A stretch of 64,000 bases of DNA from Amycolatopsis solani (GCF_033441515.1 NZ_JAWQJT010000004.1:1-64000), one strand, 5' to 3'. Positions 51,990 through 61,271 are shown, numbered from the stretch's first letter. A program made the numbers and translations. The notes: generated from the letters alone by a model not told the origin.

Positions 51990-54029
51990 GTGATCACGGC
52001 TTCTGGAGGACACCATCGACCACCGCGCCGCCCGGTCGGGCAGCTAGTGCGCACCATCGGGCCATACCGGATCCTCGGCGAGCTGGGCAGTGGCGGCATG
52101 GGCCGGGTCGTGCTCGGCAGCGGGCCCGACGGCAGGCTTGTGGCGCTCAAGCTCGTGCACCGGCACCTCGCCGAAGACGCGGGCTTCCGCGCCCGGTTCC
52201 GCGAAGAAGTCCGTGCTTCGCAAGCAGTGTCCGGTGCCTACACCGCGGCTGTGGTCGACGCCGATCCCGATGCCGAGACCCCGTGGCTGGCTTCCGTTCA
52301 CATCCCGGGGCCGTCGCTGGACGAGACCCTCGTCGCGCTCGGCGGGCTGCCCGAAGCCGCAGTGCTGCGGCTGGCCGCCGGGCTCGCCAGCGCTCTGCGC
52401 CAGATCCATCGCGCCGGCCTCGTGCACCGAGACCTCAAGCCGTCCAACGTGCTCCTCACCGACGACGGGCCGCGTGTCATCGACTTCGGCATCGCCCGCG
52501 CCACCGACGACCGGCCCGGCATCACCCGGTCGGGCTGGCTGATCGGCTCGCCCGCGTTCATGTCGCCGGAACAGGCGCGCAGCGAACCGGCGACGCAGGC
52601 CGGGGACATCTTCTCCTTCGGCGCCGTGCTCGTCGCCGCTTGGACCGGCGCCAGCCCGTTCGCCGGTGGGAACACGTTGCAGACCCTGAACAATGTTGTC
52701 CTGGCCGACCCCGACCTCAGCCCGCTGCCACCGTCGATCCGGGAGATCGTCCGGCCGTGCCTGGCCGCCACCCCCGGCAAGCGGCCCACCGCGGCGGAAG
52801 TCCTCGAGTCGATCGGCCCGCAGGCACCCTCACCGCGCCCGTGGCCGCCCGAGGTGGAAGAGCTCATCCGGCAACGGCACGCCGTCGTCGCGAGGCTGGC
52901 CGGCGGAACTCCGGACGCGACGACCCGCGTTGCGCCGCCCGCACCGACCAGGCAGGCCACCACCGTTTTCGCCCCGCCCCGGCGGCGCCTGGTCGCCGCG
53001 GCGATCGTCGTCGTGCTCGCCGTCGGCGGCGTCACGGCCTGGAGGCTCTGGCCACAGACAACGCCCTCGCCGACACCTCCGCCGGCCCCACCCCAGCTCG
53101 TCCTGGCCGGGACCGTCGCGGGGACCGAGCGGGCGCGCTGGGGACAGTTCAGCCCGGACGGCCGGGTGCTCGCGGTCGAGAACACCGACGGGACCCTGCA
53201 GCTTCGGGACGTGCGCACCGGCCGTCAGATCGGCCAGCTCCTCGGCCCATTCGGCGAGAACGGGCCGGGTGACTTCACCTTCACCGCTGACAGTCGCACC
53301 CTCGTCACCACGAAGATCGACGGCGATCACGCGGTCGTGCAGCAGTGGGACGTGGCGACCGGCAGTCCGGCGGCCCCGCTGCTCGACGCCGGCCGGGTCG
53401 ACACCCGGATCCTGTACCCGACGCTCAGTCCCGACGGACGCACCCTCGCCGTGGCCGACGACGACACCGACTACAAGTCGGGCGTCTACTTCTGGGACAT
53501 CCCCGGCCGCCGCCAAACCTGGTTCGTCGACACCTCGCCCAACGTCGAGCAGGTCGCCTTCAGCGAGGACGGCCACACCCTGGCCATCCGGGACTGGGCC
53601 GCCGACAGCGCCTCCGCCCCACTCACCCTGTGGGACGCCACCACCCGGCAGCAACACGGGTCCGCCATCACGCTGCAGAAAGACGACACGTACCGCTGGG
53701 TTTCCTTCGCCCCGGGTGGCCGATACCTGGTCACAGTCGACGGAACGGCGGAAACCACCTACATCCGGCTCTGGGACCCGGTCACCCACAACCAGACCCG
53801 CACCCCGTTCACGATCCCGCCGGCCGCGGACAACCAAGCGCAGCTCAGCCCGGACGCCAAGCAGCTGGTCACATTGTCCGACGCCAAGCTCACGCTCACC
53901 GACACGGCCGACGACCACGTGATCGCCACTCTCGCCGGTGTTCACTGGGCGAGGTTCAGCCCGGACGGACGGACCATCGCCACTTTGGGGACGGACGGCC
54001 CCGTCCGCCTCTGGCACCCACCCGCCTGA
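51990..54029 (+). CDS. Membrane Ser/Thr protein kinase with WD40-like propeller
   Basis: A 679-residue protein. The kinase domain (~20-275) has GSGGMGRVVLG, the ATP-binding Lys in LVALKLVH, HRDLKPSNVLL, DFGIA and GSPAFMSPEQ, so it should be active. A Pro-rich linker leads to one membrane helix near residue 335 (LVAAAIVVVLAVGGVTAW), which puts the C-terminal ~300 residues outside the cell. That part has WD40/PD40-type repeats such as FSPDGRVLAVENTDGTLQL and likely forms a sensing propeller. Start GTG at 51990 or 52047; neither has a strong ribosome site. Confidence 0.8.
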   Translation: MITASGGHHRPPRRPVGQLVRTIGPYRILGELGSGGMGRVVLGSGPDGRLVALKLVHRHLAEDAGFRARFREEVRASQAVSGAYTAAVVDADPDAETPWLASVHIPGPSLDETLVALGGLPEAAVLRLAAGLASALRQIHRAGLVHRDLKPSNVLLTDDGPRVIDFGIARATDDRPGITRSGWLIGSPAFMSPEQARSEPATQAGDIFSFGAVLVAAWTGASPFAGGNTLQTLNNVVLADPDLSPLPPSIREIVRPCLAATPGKRPTAAEVLESIGPQAPSPRPWPPEVEELIRQRHAVVARLAGGTPDATTRVAPPAPTRQATTVFAPPRRRLVAAAIVVVLAVGGVTAWRLWPQTTPSPTPPPAPPQLVLAGTVAGTERARWGQFSPDGRVLAVENTDGTLQLRDVRTGRQIGQLLGPFGENGPGDFTFTADSRTLVTTKIDGDHAVVQQWDVATGSPAAPLLDAGRVDTRILYPTLSPDGRTLAVADDDTDYKSGVYFWDIPGRRQTWFVDTSPNVEQVAFSEDGHTLAIRDWAADSASAPLTLWDATTRQQHGSAITLQKDDTYRWVSFAPGGRYLVTVDGTAETTYIRLWDPVTHNQTRTPFTIPPAADNQAQLSPDAKQLVTLSDAKLTLTDTADDHVIATLAGVHWARFSPDGRTIATLGTDGPVRLWHPPA

Positions 54030-54049
54030 CCGGCGGACCAGCCCGGGGT

Positions 54050-54086
54050 TTTCACGGCGGTGCGGGTCTGACGGCGTGCCGTGAAA
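54050..54086 (+). terminator. Hairpin downstream of the kinase gene
   Basis: TTTCACGGC and GCCGTGAAA form a perfect 9-bp stem with a 19-base loop, 20 bases after the kinase stop. It probably ends the kinase transcript. Confidence 0.5.
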
Positions 54087-54093
54087 GGAGAAT

Positions 54094-54154
54094 GGTGCTC
54101 TGAGCGATGATACGGCTTGTCGAAGGTCGTATCGCTCGTAGTTTGAGGAGCACC
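54094..54154. repeat. Long interrupted inverted repeat
   Basis: GGTGCTC pairs with GAGCACC at the outside, GAGC with GCTC further in, and GATACG with CGTATC in the centre, giving a three-part hairpin of 61 bases. Together with the decayed transposase downstream it may be the end of, or a remnant left by, a mobile element, but no matching copy is seen in the window. Confidence 0.45.
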
Positions 54155-54193
54155 GTTCCGTCACGTTCGACAACATCGCCGATCGCGTGTTAA

Positions 54194-55327
54194 GTGGGAA
54201 TCGTGCGCGCACTCTTCGCGACCTCCCCCGGTCTTGGCCATGTGTTCCCGACGATCTCCCTGGCACATGCGCTGCGTGCCGCCGGCCACGAGGTGCTGGT
54301 GGCGACCGCGGGCGGCAAGGAGGCCGCGAACGCCGGCCTGCACGTCGTGGACACCGCGCCGGGTGTCGACATCGGCGCGGTGTTCCAGCAGGCGGCCAGC
54401 GAGCAATCCGAGGAGTTCGACTACAGCACGGACGTCGACACCGAGAAGGGGTTGGAGTTCGTCGGCGCGATCTTCGCCAAATTGTCCGGCGTGTCGGTGG
54501 ACCTGGCCGTGTCGGCGGCCGAATCGTGGCGGCCGGACGTGGTCGTGTACTCGTCGATGGAGGGCACCGGGCCACTGGTCGCCGCGAAGCTCGGCGTGCC
54601 TGCCGTGTCGCACGGCTTCGGGTTCGCCGACGAGGCGTCGATGACCGAGGTGATCTTCAAGAAGATGGTCGAGGAACGCGAACGGCATGGCGTGCAAGGG
54701 TTTCCCGAGGTGCGCGAGTCGATCGACGTGGCGCCGCCGAGCATGGTCGACCGGCCGGTGCGCGGCTGGCCGATGCGGTACGTGCCGTACAACGGTGGCG
54801 GCGTGCTGCCCGAGTGGGTGCTCGAACGGCCCGCGCGCCCGCGCGTCGCGGTGACACTCGGCACAGTGCTGACCCAGGTCGGCGCGCTCACGTCGTTGAC
54901 CAAACTCGTCGACGTGGCACGGCATCTGGACGTCGAGTTCGTACTCGCCCTCGGCGACGCGGACCCGTCGCCACTGGGAGAACTGCCGGACAACGTGCGG
55001 GCGGCCGGGTGGGTGCCGCTGTCCGCGCTGCTGCCGACCTGCGCGGCGCTGGTGCACCACGGCGGAGCCGGCTCGACGCTGACCGCGATCGACGCCGGAG
55101 TCACGCAGCTGGTGCTGCCGCACGGCGCCGACCAGTACGTGAACGCGGACGCCGTGGCGCGGCGCGGGCTCGGTCTGCGTTCGGAGCCGGATCAGGTGGA
55201 CGCGGAGCTGATCGACCGCCTGCTCACCGACCCGGGGCTGGGCCGGGCCGCCTCCGAGGTGGCCGACGAGATCGCGACGCTGCCGAGGCCCGCCGACCTC
55301 GTGCCGAAAATCGCCGGCCTCGCCTGA
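54194..55327 (+). CDS. MGT-type glycosyltransferase (antibiotic/secondary-metabolite type)
   Basis: A 377-residue GT1 glycosyltransferase with the short form seen in antibiotic gene clusters: RALFATSPGLGHVFPTISL at the start, VHHGGAGSTLTAIDAGVTQL and PHGADQYVNADAV as the sugar-nucleotide site. The start is GTG at 54194 or GTG at 54203; the second gives a more usual N-terminus. No other biosynthetic gene is adjacent: a kinase gene lies upstream and a broken transposase downstream. It might have moved here with that element. Confidence 0.8.
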   Translation: MGIVRALFATSPGLGHVFPTISLAHALRAAGHEVLVATAGGKEAANAGLHVVDTAPGVDIGAVFQQAASEQSEEFDYSTDVDTEKGLEFVGAIFAKLSGVSVDLAVSAAESWRPDVVVYSSMEGTGPLVAAKLGVPAVSHGFGFADEASMTEVIFKKMVEERERHGVQGFPEVRESIDVAPPSMVDRPVRGWPMRYVPYNGGGVLPEWVLERPARPRVAVTLGTVLTQVGALTSLTKLVDVARHLDVEFVLALGDADPSPLGELPDNVRAAGWVPLSALLPTCAALVHHGGAGSTLTAIDAGVTQLVLPHGADQYVNADAVARRGLGLRSEPDQVDAELIDRLLTDPGLGRAASEVADEIATLPRPADLVPKIAGLA

Positions 55328-55393
55328 CTTTGCCAGGGGTGCACACCGTGGCGTGCACTAACCCGCCGCATCCATGACGGTTTGGTGTGACGG

Positions 55394-56466
55394 GTGTCGA
55401 ATGCGGGCGCGAGGCTGCTGGTGGCGACGATGGCCAGGGTCGGGCTTGATCGTGCGTTGTCGGCGGCACTGGGCCGGTGGTGTCGGCCGACCGCGATCCA
55501 CGACCCGGGGAAGATCGTCGGTGCTCTGGCGATCGCGGTGGCCGGGGCGGCGATTGCCTGGCCGACATCGCGACCGTGCGGGCGGAGCCGGCGGTGTTCG
55601 GCCTGGTTGCCTCGGATCCGACGGTGTCGCGGCTGATTGATAGGGCGCTGGCCGCGATCGCCGCCGCCCGTGCGAGGGCACGTGCCGGGGCGTGGAAGCT
55701 GGCTGGTGCGCACGCCCCGGACCGTGACATCAGTGGCGATCATCCGGTGATCGTCGATGTGGACGCGACGTTGGTGACCGCGCATTCGGACAAGGAGAAG
55801 GCGGCGCCGACGTTCAAGCGGGGCTACGGCTTCCACCCGCTGTGCGCGTTTGTCGATCACGGTGCCGAGGGCACCGGGGAACCCCTATCCAACCTGCTGC
55901 GACCGGGTAACGCCGGCTCGAACACGACGGCAGATCACATCAGCGTGGCGCGGGATGCGTTGCGGCAATTGCCGTTCACCGGCAAGGGCGGCCGGATCGG
56001 CCGCAAGGTGCTGATCCGCGCCGACTCCGGTGGCGGCACCCACGAGTTCGTGGATTGGCTGCACGCACGGAAACTGGGCTACTCGCTCGGGTTCCCCCTG
56101 CCCGATGACGCGGTGCAGCGCATCGCCCAGATCCCCGACCAGGCGTGGACCCCGGCCTACGACGACGAGCGCACACCCCGCGACGGCGCTTGGGTGGCCG
56201 AGGCCACCGGCGTGCTGGACCTCGCCGGCCGGCCATCCGGCATGCGGGTCATCGTGCGCAAGGAACGGCCGCATCCCGGCGCGCAACTGCGGTTCACCGA
56301 CGCCGACGGCAACCGCCTGACCGCGTTCGCCACCAACACCGGCCGCGGCCAACTGGCCGACCTCGAACTACGGCACCGCCGCCGCGCCCGCGCCGAGGAC
56401 CGTATCCGCGCCGCCAAAGCCACCGGACTATCGAACCTGCCCCTGCACGGATTCGCCCACAACCAA
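55394..56466 (+). pseudogene. IS1380-family transposase, frameshifted and truncated
   Basis: The sequence reads as an IS1380-type DDE transposase. It starts at GTG 55394 (SNAGARLLVATMARVGLDRA), runs to about 55555, then the frame shifts at a G run: adding one G restores DCLADIATVRAEPAVFG. The second frame carries VIVDVDATLVTAHSDKEKAA, FKRGYGFHPLCAFVDHGAEG, and RKVLIRADSGGGTHEF, ending in NLPLHGFAHNQ. The C-terminal ~80-100 residues that should follow are missing, and no terminal inverted repeats were found. The element is dead. Confidence 0.8.
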
Positions 56467-56757
56467 CCTGGCCCTCACCGCCCACCAGCGCCCGACCACC
56501 CTGCCCGCACCGACCTGACCAGCCCGAAACCGTCCCTACCGACAAGCACCACCACCGGACACGTCGAACTCGGCGACACCCCAGTCGACAGAGGGGCAAA
56601 ACCCGCCTACCCCGGACACAAAAAAGAGGTCACCGAGCCGCCAACGCCGCGGCGCGCGGGCGAGGCCCTCACCCGCGCGACCACGCGCCTGTTGACGAGC
56701 TGCGGTGTTGACGCATTGTCGACCGACTGTCGACGGTTTCGTCGATAGTCCTAACGT
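56467..56757. other. Interval after the transposase remnant
   Basis: No recognisable gene. The transposase frame stays open but its sequence no longer resembles the family. Near the end, TGTCGAC occurs twice (56718-56724 and 56729-56735), followed by GATAGT (56744-56749), eight bases before the sigma factor ATG. The latter could be a -10 box for a leaderless transcript. Confidence 0.4.
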
Positions 56758-57363
56758 ATGGATGAGCTGCAACTACCGCCGGGGATCGGTCCGAGCCAGG
56801 AATCAGCCGTCAGCGTCGAGCCGCTCCGCGCGGCTGGTGCCGGGGATACCGGGGCGTGGGAAGAGATCGTACGGAGATACGGCGGCCTTCTCTGGGCCAC
56901 CGCGCGTTCCTTCCGGCTGCAACCGGCCGATGCCGGTGACGCGGTACAGCTGACCTGGCTGAGATTGATCGAGCACCACAGCCACATCGAAAACCCCGAA
57001 CGGCTGGGAGGCTGGCTGAAGACGACGGCTCGACGGGAATGCCTGCGCATCTCGCGGCGTACCGCGCGTCTTCCGGACAGCGTCGAAGACCTCGGCGATT
57101 CCGCCGATCCGGCGAGCGGCGTCGACGAGCGGGTGATCGATTCGGACAACGCGCAGGCGATCCGGTCCCTCGTCGAGGAACTGCCGCCGCGCTGGCGCAG
57201 CCTCGTCAACGCGCTCTACATCGACGTCCCGCGGTCCTACTCGGAAATCACCGAAGACCTCGGTATTCCCACCGGAAGCATCGGTCCGACACGTACGCGT
57301 GCCCTGCGGCAGCTCCGGCGCATGATCGAGGAGCGTGGGCTCGATCTGGCCATGGTTTCCTAA
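56758..57363 (+). CDS. ECF-type RNA polymerase sigma factor
   Basis: A 201-residue sigma-70-family protein with region 2 (LLWATARSFRLQPADAGDAV, then QLTWLRLIEHHSHI) and region 4 (YSEITEDLGIPTGSIGPTRT followed by RALRQLRRMIEE), and an acidic linker between. No anti-sigma gene is adjacent. The ATG at 56758 has no ribosome site and lies just after a GATAGT box, so translation may be leaderless. The 3' end overlaps the convergent antiporter gene by four bases. Targets are unknown. Confidence 0.85.
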   Translation: MDELQLPPGIGPSQESAVSVEPLRAAGAGDTGAWEEIVRRYGGLLWATARSFRLQPADAGDAVQLTWLRLIEHHSHIENPERLGGWLKTTARRECLRISRRTARLPDSVEDLGDSADPASGVDERVIDSDNAQAIRSLVEELPPRWRSLVNALYIDVPRSYSEITEDLGIPTGSIGPTRTRALRQLRRMIEERGLDLAMVS

Positions 57364-58772
57364 GCGGTGCCGCCCCTTTCGACGGCCGGCTCGAGCTTGA
57401 GCCGTCGGAGCAGCGGCCCGGTCATGATGGTCGTCACCAGGGTCATCGCCACGAACGCCGCGAACAGGTCCGGTCCGATGATGCCCAGAGACAACCCCGC
57501 GGAAACGACCACGAGCTCGGTCAGGCCCCGGCAGTTGACCATGACGCCGAGGCCCGCGGACTCCCGCCAGTTCAGTCCGGTCAGCCGGGCGACCAGTGTC
57601 GTCGCGCCCAGTTTGCTGGTCGTGGCCACGCCGATCACCAGTGCGGCCAGGAGGAGATCCCGCGGATTCCGCAGGAAAGCGACCTGCAGGCTGAATCCGA
57701 TCACCGCGAAGAACAGGGGAAGCACGACGGTGACCCCGCGTCCGATGGTGCGCCCGAGGCGGTGAGCCACCGCGTTGTCCCGCGGCATGGCCAGGCCGAC
57801 CATGAACGCCCCGAAGATCACGTGAACACCGATCCAGTCGGTGATGTAGGCACCGGACACGGCGCTGAGCAGGACGATCGCGGTCACGCACCGGCGCAGT
57901 GCGGTGTTTTTCCCGGCCAGCGCAAGGATGCGGCGGAATGCCGGGCGGAGAACGATCAAGGTCACCGCGGCGAACGCGATGAGCAACGCGGCGGTCGGGA
58001 TGGCCGCGGCGGCCGAGTCGCCGCGGGCCGTCGCGACGACGACGACCAGCAGGCACCACGAGACGGCGTCGCCGGTGCCGGCGGTGGCCAGGCCGAGCGT
58101 GCCGATCCTCGTTCTGATCAGATCGCGTTCGGCGAGGATCCGGACCAGGACCGGGAACGCGGTGACGCTCATCGAAGTACCGATGAACAGCACGAACGGC
58201 ACGAGGGTCACTCCGGCCGGCCGATACGTCCCGGCCAAGCCCGCGCCGAGCAGGAGCCCGCAGGCGAGCGGCACGCCCACCATGCCCGCCGCCAGCGCGG
58301 TCACCCGGCGGCCCGATCCGCGCAGGAGTTCCACGGGCAGGTCCGCGCCGAGCAGGAACACGAAGCAGACGATCGCCAGCTGGGCGACCAGGCTGAGGTG
58401 CGGGACCAGGTCCGCCGGGAACAACGTGCGCTGCAGCTTCGGTGCGAACTGGCCGAGCAACGCGGGACCGAGGAAGATTCCCGCCGCCATCTCACCGACG
58501 ACGCGTGGCTGGCGGCAGCGGGCCGCGACCCAGCCACCCAGGCGGCCTGCGCCGACGATCACCGCGATCGCGACGAGGAATCCGGCGACGCGGAACCAGC
58601 CCCCGTCCGCGAGCTTTCCCAGTTTCCCGACCTGGGGAACGGCGTGCACCAGGCCGAGTGCGATCAGCGCCGAGATCACGACCACGGCGGCGAAAGTGCG
58701 TAGTGGCGCACCGCGCCGCGGCGGACCTGATGGTTCTCTCCGGAGCGCCTCGCGGGATTCGGCTGCCTTCAT
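57360..58772 (-). CDS. Cation:proton antiporter (CPA2/KefB-like)
   Basis: A 470-residue membrane protein with about thirteen hydrophobic segments. Typical CPA2 blocks are VVGEMAAGIFLGPALLGQFA, FVFLLGADLPVEL, GTSMSVTAFPVLVRILAE, and LMVNCRG-like LGVMVNCRGLTELVV. It exchanges Na+ or K+ for protons; no C-terminal TrkA domain is attached. AGGAG lies seven bases before the ATG at 58772. It sits between the sigma factor and the PhyH gene. Whether it belongs to the downstream biosynthetic cluster is open. Confidence 0.85.
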   Translation of the reverse strand: MKAAESREALRREPSGPPRRGAPLRTFAAVVVISALIALGLVHAVPQVGKLGKLADGGWFRVAGFLVAIAVIVGAGRLGGWVAARCRQPRVVGEMAAGIFLGPALLGQFAPKLQRTLFPADLVPHLSLVAQLAIVCFVFLLGADLPVELLRGSGRRVTALAAGMVGVPLACGLLLGAGLAGTYRPAGVTLVPFVLFIGTSMSVTAFPVLVRILAERDLIRTRIGTLGLATAGTGDAVSWCLLVVVVATARGDSAAAAIPTAALLIAFAAVTLIVLRPAFRRILALAGKNTALRRCVTAIVLLSAVSGAYITDWIGVHVIFGAFMVGLAMPRDNAVAHRLGRTIGRGVTVVLPLFFAVIGFSLQVAFLRNPRDLLLAALVIGVATTSKLGATTLVARLTGLNWRESAGLGVMVNCRGLTELVVVSAGLSLGIIGPDLFAAFVAMTLVTTIMTGPLLRRLKLEPAVERGGTA

Positions 58773-58828
58773 CGATCGTTCGACTCCTGGGTGCGGAATG
58801 ACGGCGAGGGGGCCGGAAATCGGTTCCA

Positions 58829-58862
58829 CCGATCCAGCCGGACGGTGCACCGGCTGGATCGG
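58829..58862 (-). terminator. Terminator hairpin after the PhyH gene
   Basis: CCGATCCAGCCGG and CCGGCTGGATCGG form a perfect 13-bp stem with an 8-base loop, 17 bases beyond the PhyH stop on the minus strand. It separates the oxygenase from the antiporter gene. Confidence 0.75.
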
Positions 58863-58878
58863 CAGACGACTCCGGCAC

Positions 58879-59787
58879 CTATTTCAGTGCGCGGTAGTCC
58901 TGTCCGGCGAAGAGCGGGCTTTCCGAAAGGAGTTCGCCGTCTTCCTCGGCGACCTCCAGGTGGAAGGTGGTCGGCCCGGCATAGGAGAATCGCCTTCTGG
59001 GCACTTCGAGGTCGTGGGCCCGGGTCTTGTCGTAGGTGCTCTCGCCGGAGAAGAAGCGCATGACGAACGCCATCCGGCTGTCGAGGGGGCCGTCCTCCAG
59101 CAGGACGCTCCGGTGGATGACGTTCTTGTCGAAGATCAGGGCGTCGCCGATCTCGAAGTCGTCTTCCACGGAGAAGTGGTCCAGCAGCCGCTTCATCGCC
59201 GGATCGTTCAGCGGGCCGTCCCTGAGCTGGACGAACTCTTCGAGCGTGATGTCGGCGTCGGCATCCACGTGTTCCTTCAGGAGGCGGAACGAAGCCGGAT
59301 CGACGTCGGCGTACATGAAGCTGCCGGAGATCACGTTCTTCGGGACGTAGGCCATGCCTCCTCGCTGGCCGCTCGAGTCGATCGGCGCCAGTGGCGCCCA
59401 GATGGTGCAGCCGTAGTCGTCGGCGTGCTGGTAGCCGAAGCTCTGGGTCCCGATGTGCCAGGGAAAGCCCTTGTCCTTCAGCTTCCGCAGCTCGAAGGAC
59501 AGCGCCTGCGCGAAGAACATGCCGCACCCGGTCAGGCGGTGCATCGCAGCCCTGAACTCCTCGCACCTCAGCAGGGAGATCAGCGTTTCGTCCCCGTCGT
59601 ACATGTCGAACGCCAGCCGGTTGAACCCGCTTTGGTACTTGTCGGTCGGGCGCTCGAGGATGTTCCCCATGGTGCGCTGCAGGTAGTCCGTGAAGTCTTC
59701 GCTGTAGAACCCCCTCAGCAGGGTGAAGCCCTTCTCCCTGAATTCCCGAACCTGGGTTTCCTCCAGGTGAAATCGCTTGTCGAGCAC
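58879..59787 (-). CDS. Phytanoyl-CoA dioxygenase-family Fe(II)/2-oxoglutarate oxygenase
   Basis: A 302-residue PhyH-type non-haem iron oxygenase. The iron-binding HxD is in FGYQHADDYGCTIWAPL, the distal His in DKNVIHRSVLL, and the 2-oxoglutarate Arg follows in DSRMAFVMRF. RGGMAYVPKNV is also conserved. In natural-product clusters these enzymes hydroxylate or epoxidise amino acids or peptides. GTG at 59787 with GGGAG ahead is preferred to a TTG at 59835. It is divergent from the ATP-grasp gene across a region with a strong inverted repeat. Confidence 0.85.
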   Translation of the reverse strand: MLDKRFHLEETQVREFREKGFTLLRGFYSEDFTDYLQRTMGNILERPTDKYQSGFNRLAFDMYDGDETLISLLRCEEFRAAMHRLTGCGMFFAQALSFELRKLKDKGFPWHIGTQSFGYQHADDYGCTIWAPLAPIDSSGQRGGMAYVPKNVISGSFMYADVDPASFRLLKEHVDADADITLEEFVQLRDGPLNDPAMKRLLDHFSVEDDFEIGDALIFDKNVIHRSVLLEDGPLDSRMAFVMRFFSGESTYDKTRAHDLEVPRRRFSYAGPTTFHLEVAEEDGELLSESPLFAGQDYRALK

Positions 59788-59850
59788 TCTGCGTCTCCCA
59801 TCGCGAGGCCTTTCGAACGCACTCGTCACCACCAAGAGGAATCCGGCCGT

Positions 59851-59886
59851 CTCGCCTGATACCCGGTGGGCCGGGTATCAGCCGAG
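59851..59886. promoter_or_regulatory. 16-bp inverted repeat in the divergent promoter of the biosynthetic cluster
   Basis: CTCGCCTGATACCCGG (59851-59866) and CCGGGTATCAGCCGAG (59871-59886) pair over 16 positions with one mismatch and a four-base spacer. It lies midway between the PhyH and ATP-grasp starts. It is probably the operator of a repressor controlling both directions; no regulator gene is adjacent inside the window. Confidence 0.65.
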
Positions 59887-59941
59887 GCGGCCGGCGTCCT
59901 CTTGCAGAAGGAGCACGGGACCATCCGAGGGGACACGACGT

Positions 59942-61204
59942 ATGAGCATCTTGATCCTGCACACGTCGAACGCCAGCCGGCGCAGGCATCTGGCCCGCGC
60001 GGCCGCGTACGCGAAGCAGCACGGCGAACGACTGATCCTGATCATGGAGAACCCGGGCTGGGAGAGGGAATTCGCCGACCGCGTGGTCGCCGCCGACACT
60101 TCGGACATCGCCACGATCGTCGCCGCCGCACGTGCACTCGCCGAAGACGAGCAGGAGGCCCTCCGCGGCGTGGTGACGTTCGTGGAACACAGCGTGCCGG
60201 CCGCGGCCGCGGTGGCCGCGGCCCTCGGGTTGCCGTTCGTCAGCGAGCGGACCGCGCGAGTCGCGCGGGACAAGTACGCGATGCGCCGGGCGTTCGCGGC
60301 CTGGGGCGTGCCCCAGCCGGCGTTCGGCCTGGCCGCCACCCTGGACGAGGCCAGGACCACGGCGCGGCGCATCGGCTTCCCGCTCGTGATGAAGCCGTTG
60401 ATCGGCGGCGGGAGCATGTACGTGCGCCGGGTCGACGACGTCGCCGAGCTGGCCGAGCACTTCGAACCGATCAAGCAGGGGGCGTGGGACGCCTTCGGCT
60501 ACGACCCGCTCCACGAATCGGCACTCGCGGAGTACCGGGGCGCCATCCTGCTGGAGGCCTACCAGCACGGCTCCGAGTTCAGCGTCGAGTCCCTCGTCGT
60601 CGGCGGCGAGACGCACGTGGTCGCCATCCACGACAAGCCGCTTCCGATGAACGGCCCGTACTTCGAAGAAGTCTGCTACACCACGCCGAGCCGGCTGCCC
60701 GCCGAGGTCGAGGACCGGGTCCGGGAGATCACCGCCCTCGCGCACCGGGCCCTGGACATCCGCATGGGCGCCACGCACACCGAATTCCGCATCCAGGACG
60801 GCGCGGAGCCGATGATCCTCGAGACGGGCGCCCGGCTGGGTGGCGGCCCGGTCTACCAGTCGCTGCTGCTGAGCACCGGCGTGGACATGGTGGCGGGCGT
60901 GCTGGATCTGGCGCGGGGCGAGCAGCCGGACCTCACCCCGCGGCCGGAGCCGACCCCGACCGGCTTCTACCTGTTCTTCGCGGAGAAAGCCGGGCGGATC
61001 AAGGCCATCCACGGTGTGGACGAGACGACCGGCGATCCCTGCGTGCGCGAGCTCGCCTTGTACCGCTCCGTCGGCGACGTGGTCGACGTCCCGCCGGACG
61101 CCGGGCAGGCACACGGTCACGTCGTCTTCACGGCGGACACGGTGTCCGGCCTCGGCGACGTGTTCGACCGGCTCGTCAAGACGATCCGGCTCGAGATCGC
61201 CTGA
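59942..61204 (+). CDS. ATP-grasp ligase (amino-acid/peptide ligase type)
   Basis: A 420-residue ATP-grasp enzyme that joins a carboxylate and an amine with ATP. The N-terminal domain begins MSILILHTSNASRRRHLARA. ATP-binding parts are RDKYAMRRAFAAWGVPQPAF, GFPLVMKPLIGGGSMYV, and EYRGAILLEAYQHGSEFSVE; metal-binding acids are in ATHTEFRIQDGAEPMILETG followed by ARLGGG. This form is that of BacD/DdaF-like dipeptide ligases. It starts an operon with an exporter and an SbnB-type gene, so it probably links diaminopropionate-derived building blocks. Confidence 0.8.
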   Translation: MSILILHTSNASRRRHLARAAAYAKQHGERLILIMENPGWEREFADRVVAADTSDIATIVAAARALAEDEQEALRGVVTFVEHSVPAAAAVAAALGLPFVSERTARVARDKYAMRRAFAAWGVPQPAFGLAATLDEARTTARRIGFPLVMKPLIGGGSMYVRRVDDVAELAEHFEPIKQGAWDAFGYDPLHESALAEYRGAILLEAYQHGSEFSVESLVVGGETHVVAIHDKPLPMNGPYFEEVCYTTPSRLPAEVEDRVREITALAHRALDIRMGATHTEFRIQDGAEPMILETGARLGGGPVYQSLLLSTGVDMVAGVLDLARGEQPDLTPRPEPTPTGFYLFFAEKAGRIKAIHGVDETTGDPCVRELALYRSVGDVVDVPPDAGQAHGHVVFTADTVSGLGDVFDRLVKTIRLEIA

Positions 61205-61271
61205 CCCCAGACCTCGGACGGCCCCGGCGATCCCGTGGGCCGCCCGAGCCCGCGCCGGGAAGGGACGGTCC

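Noticed and set aside
56294..56772. Minus-strand small open frames over the end of the transposase remnant.
   Set aside because: No ribosome sites or family likeness; partly antisense to the transposase.
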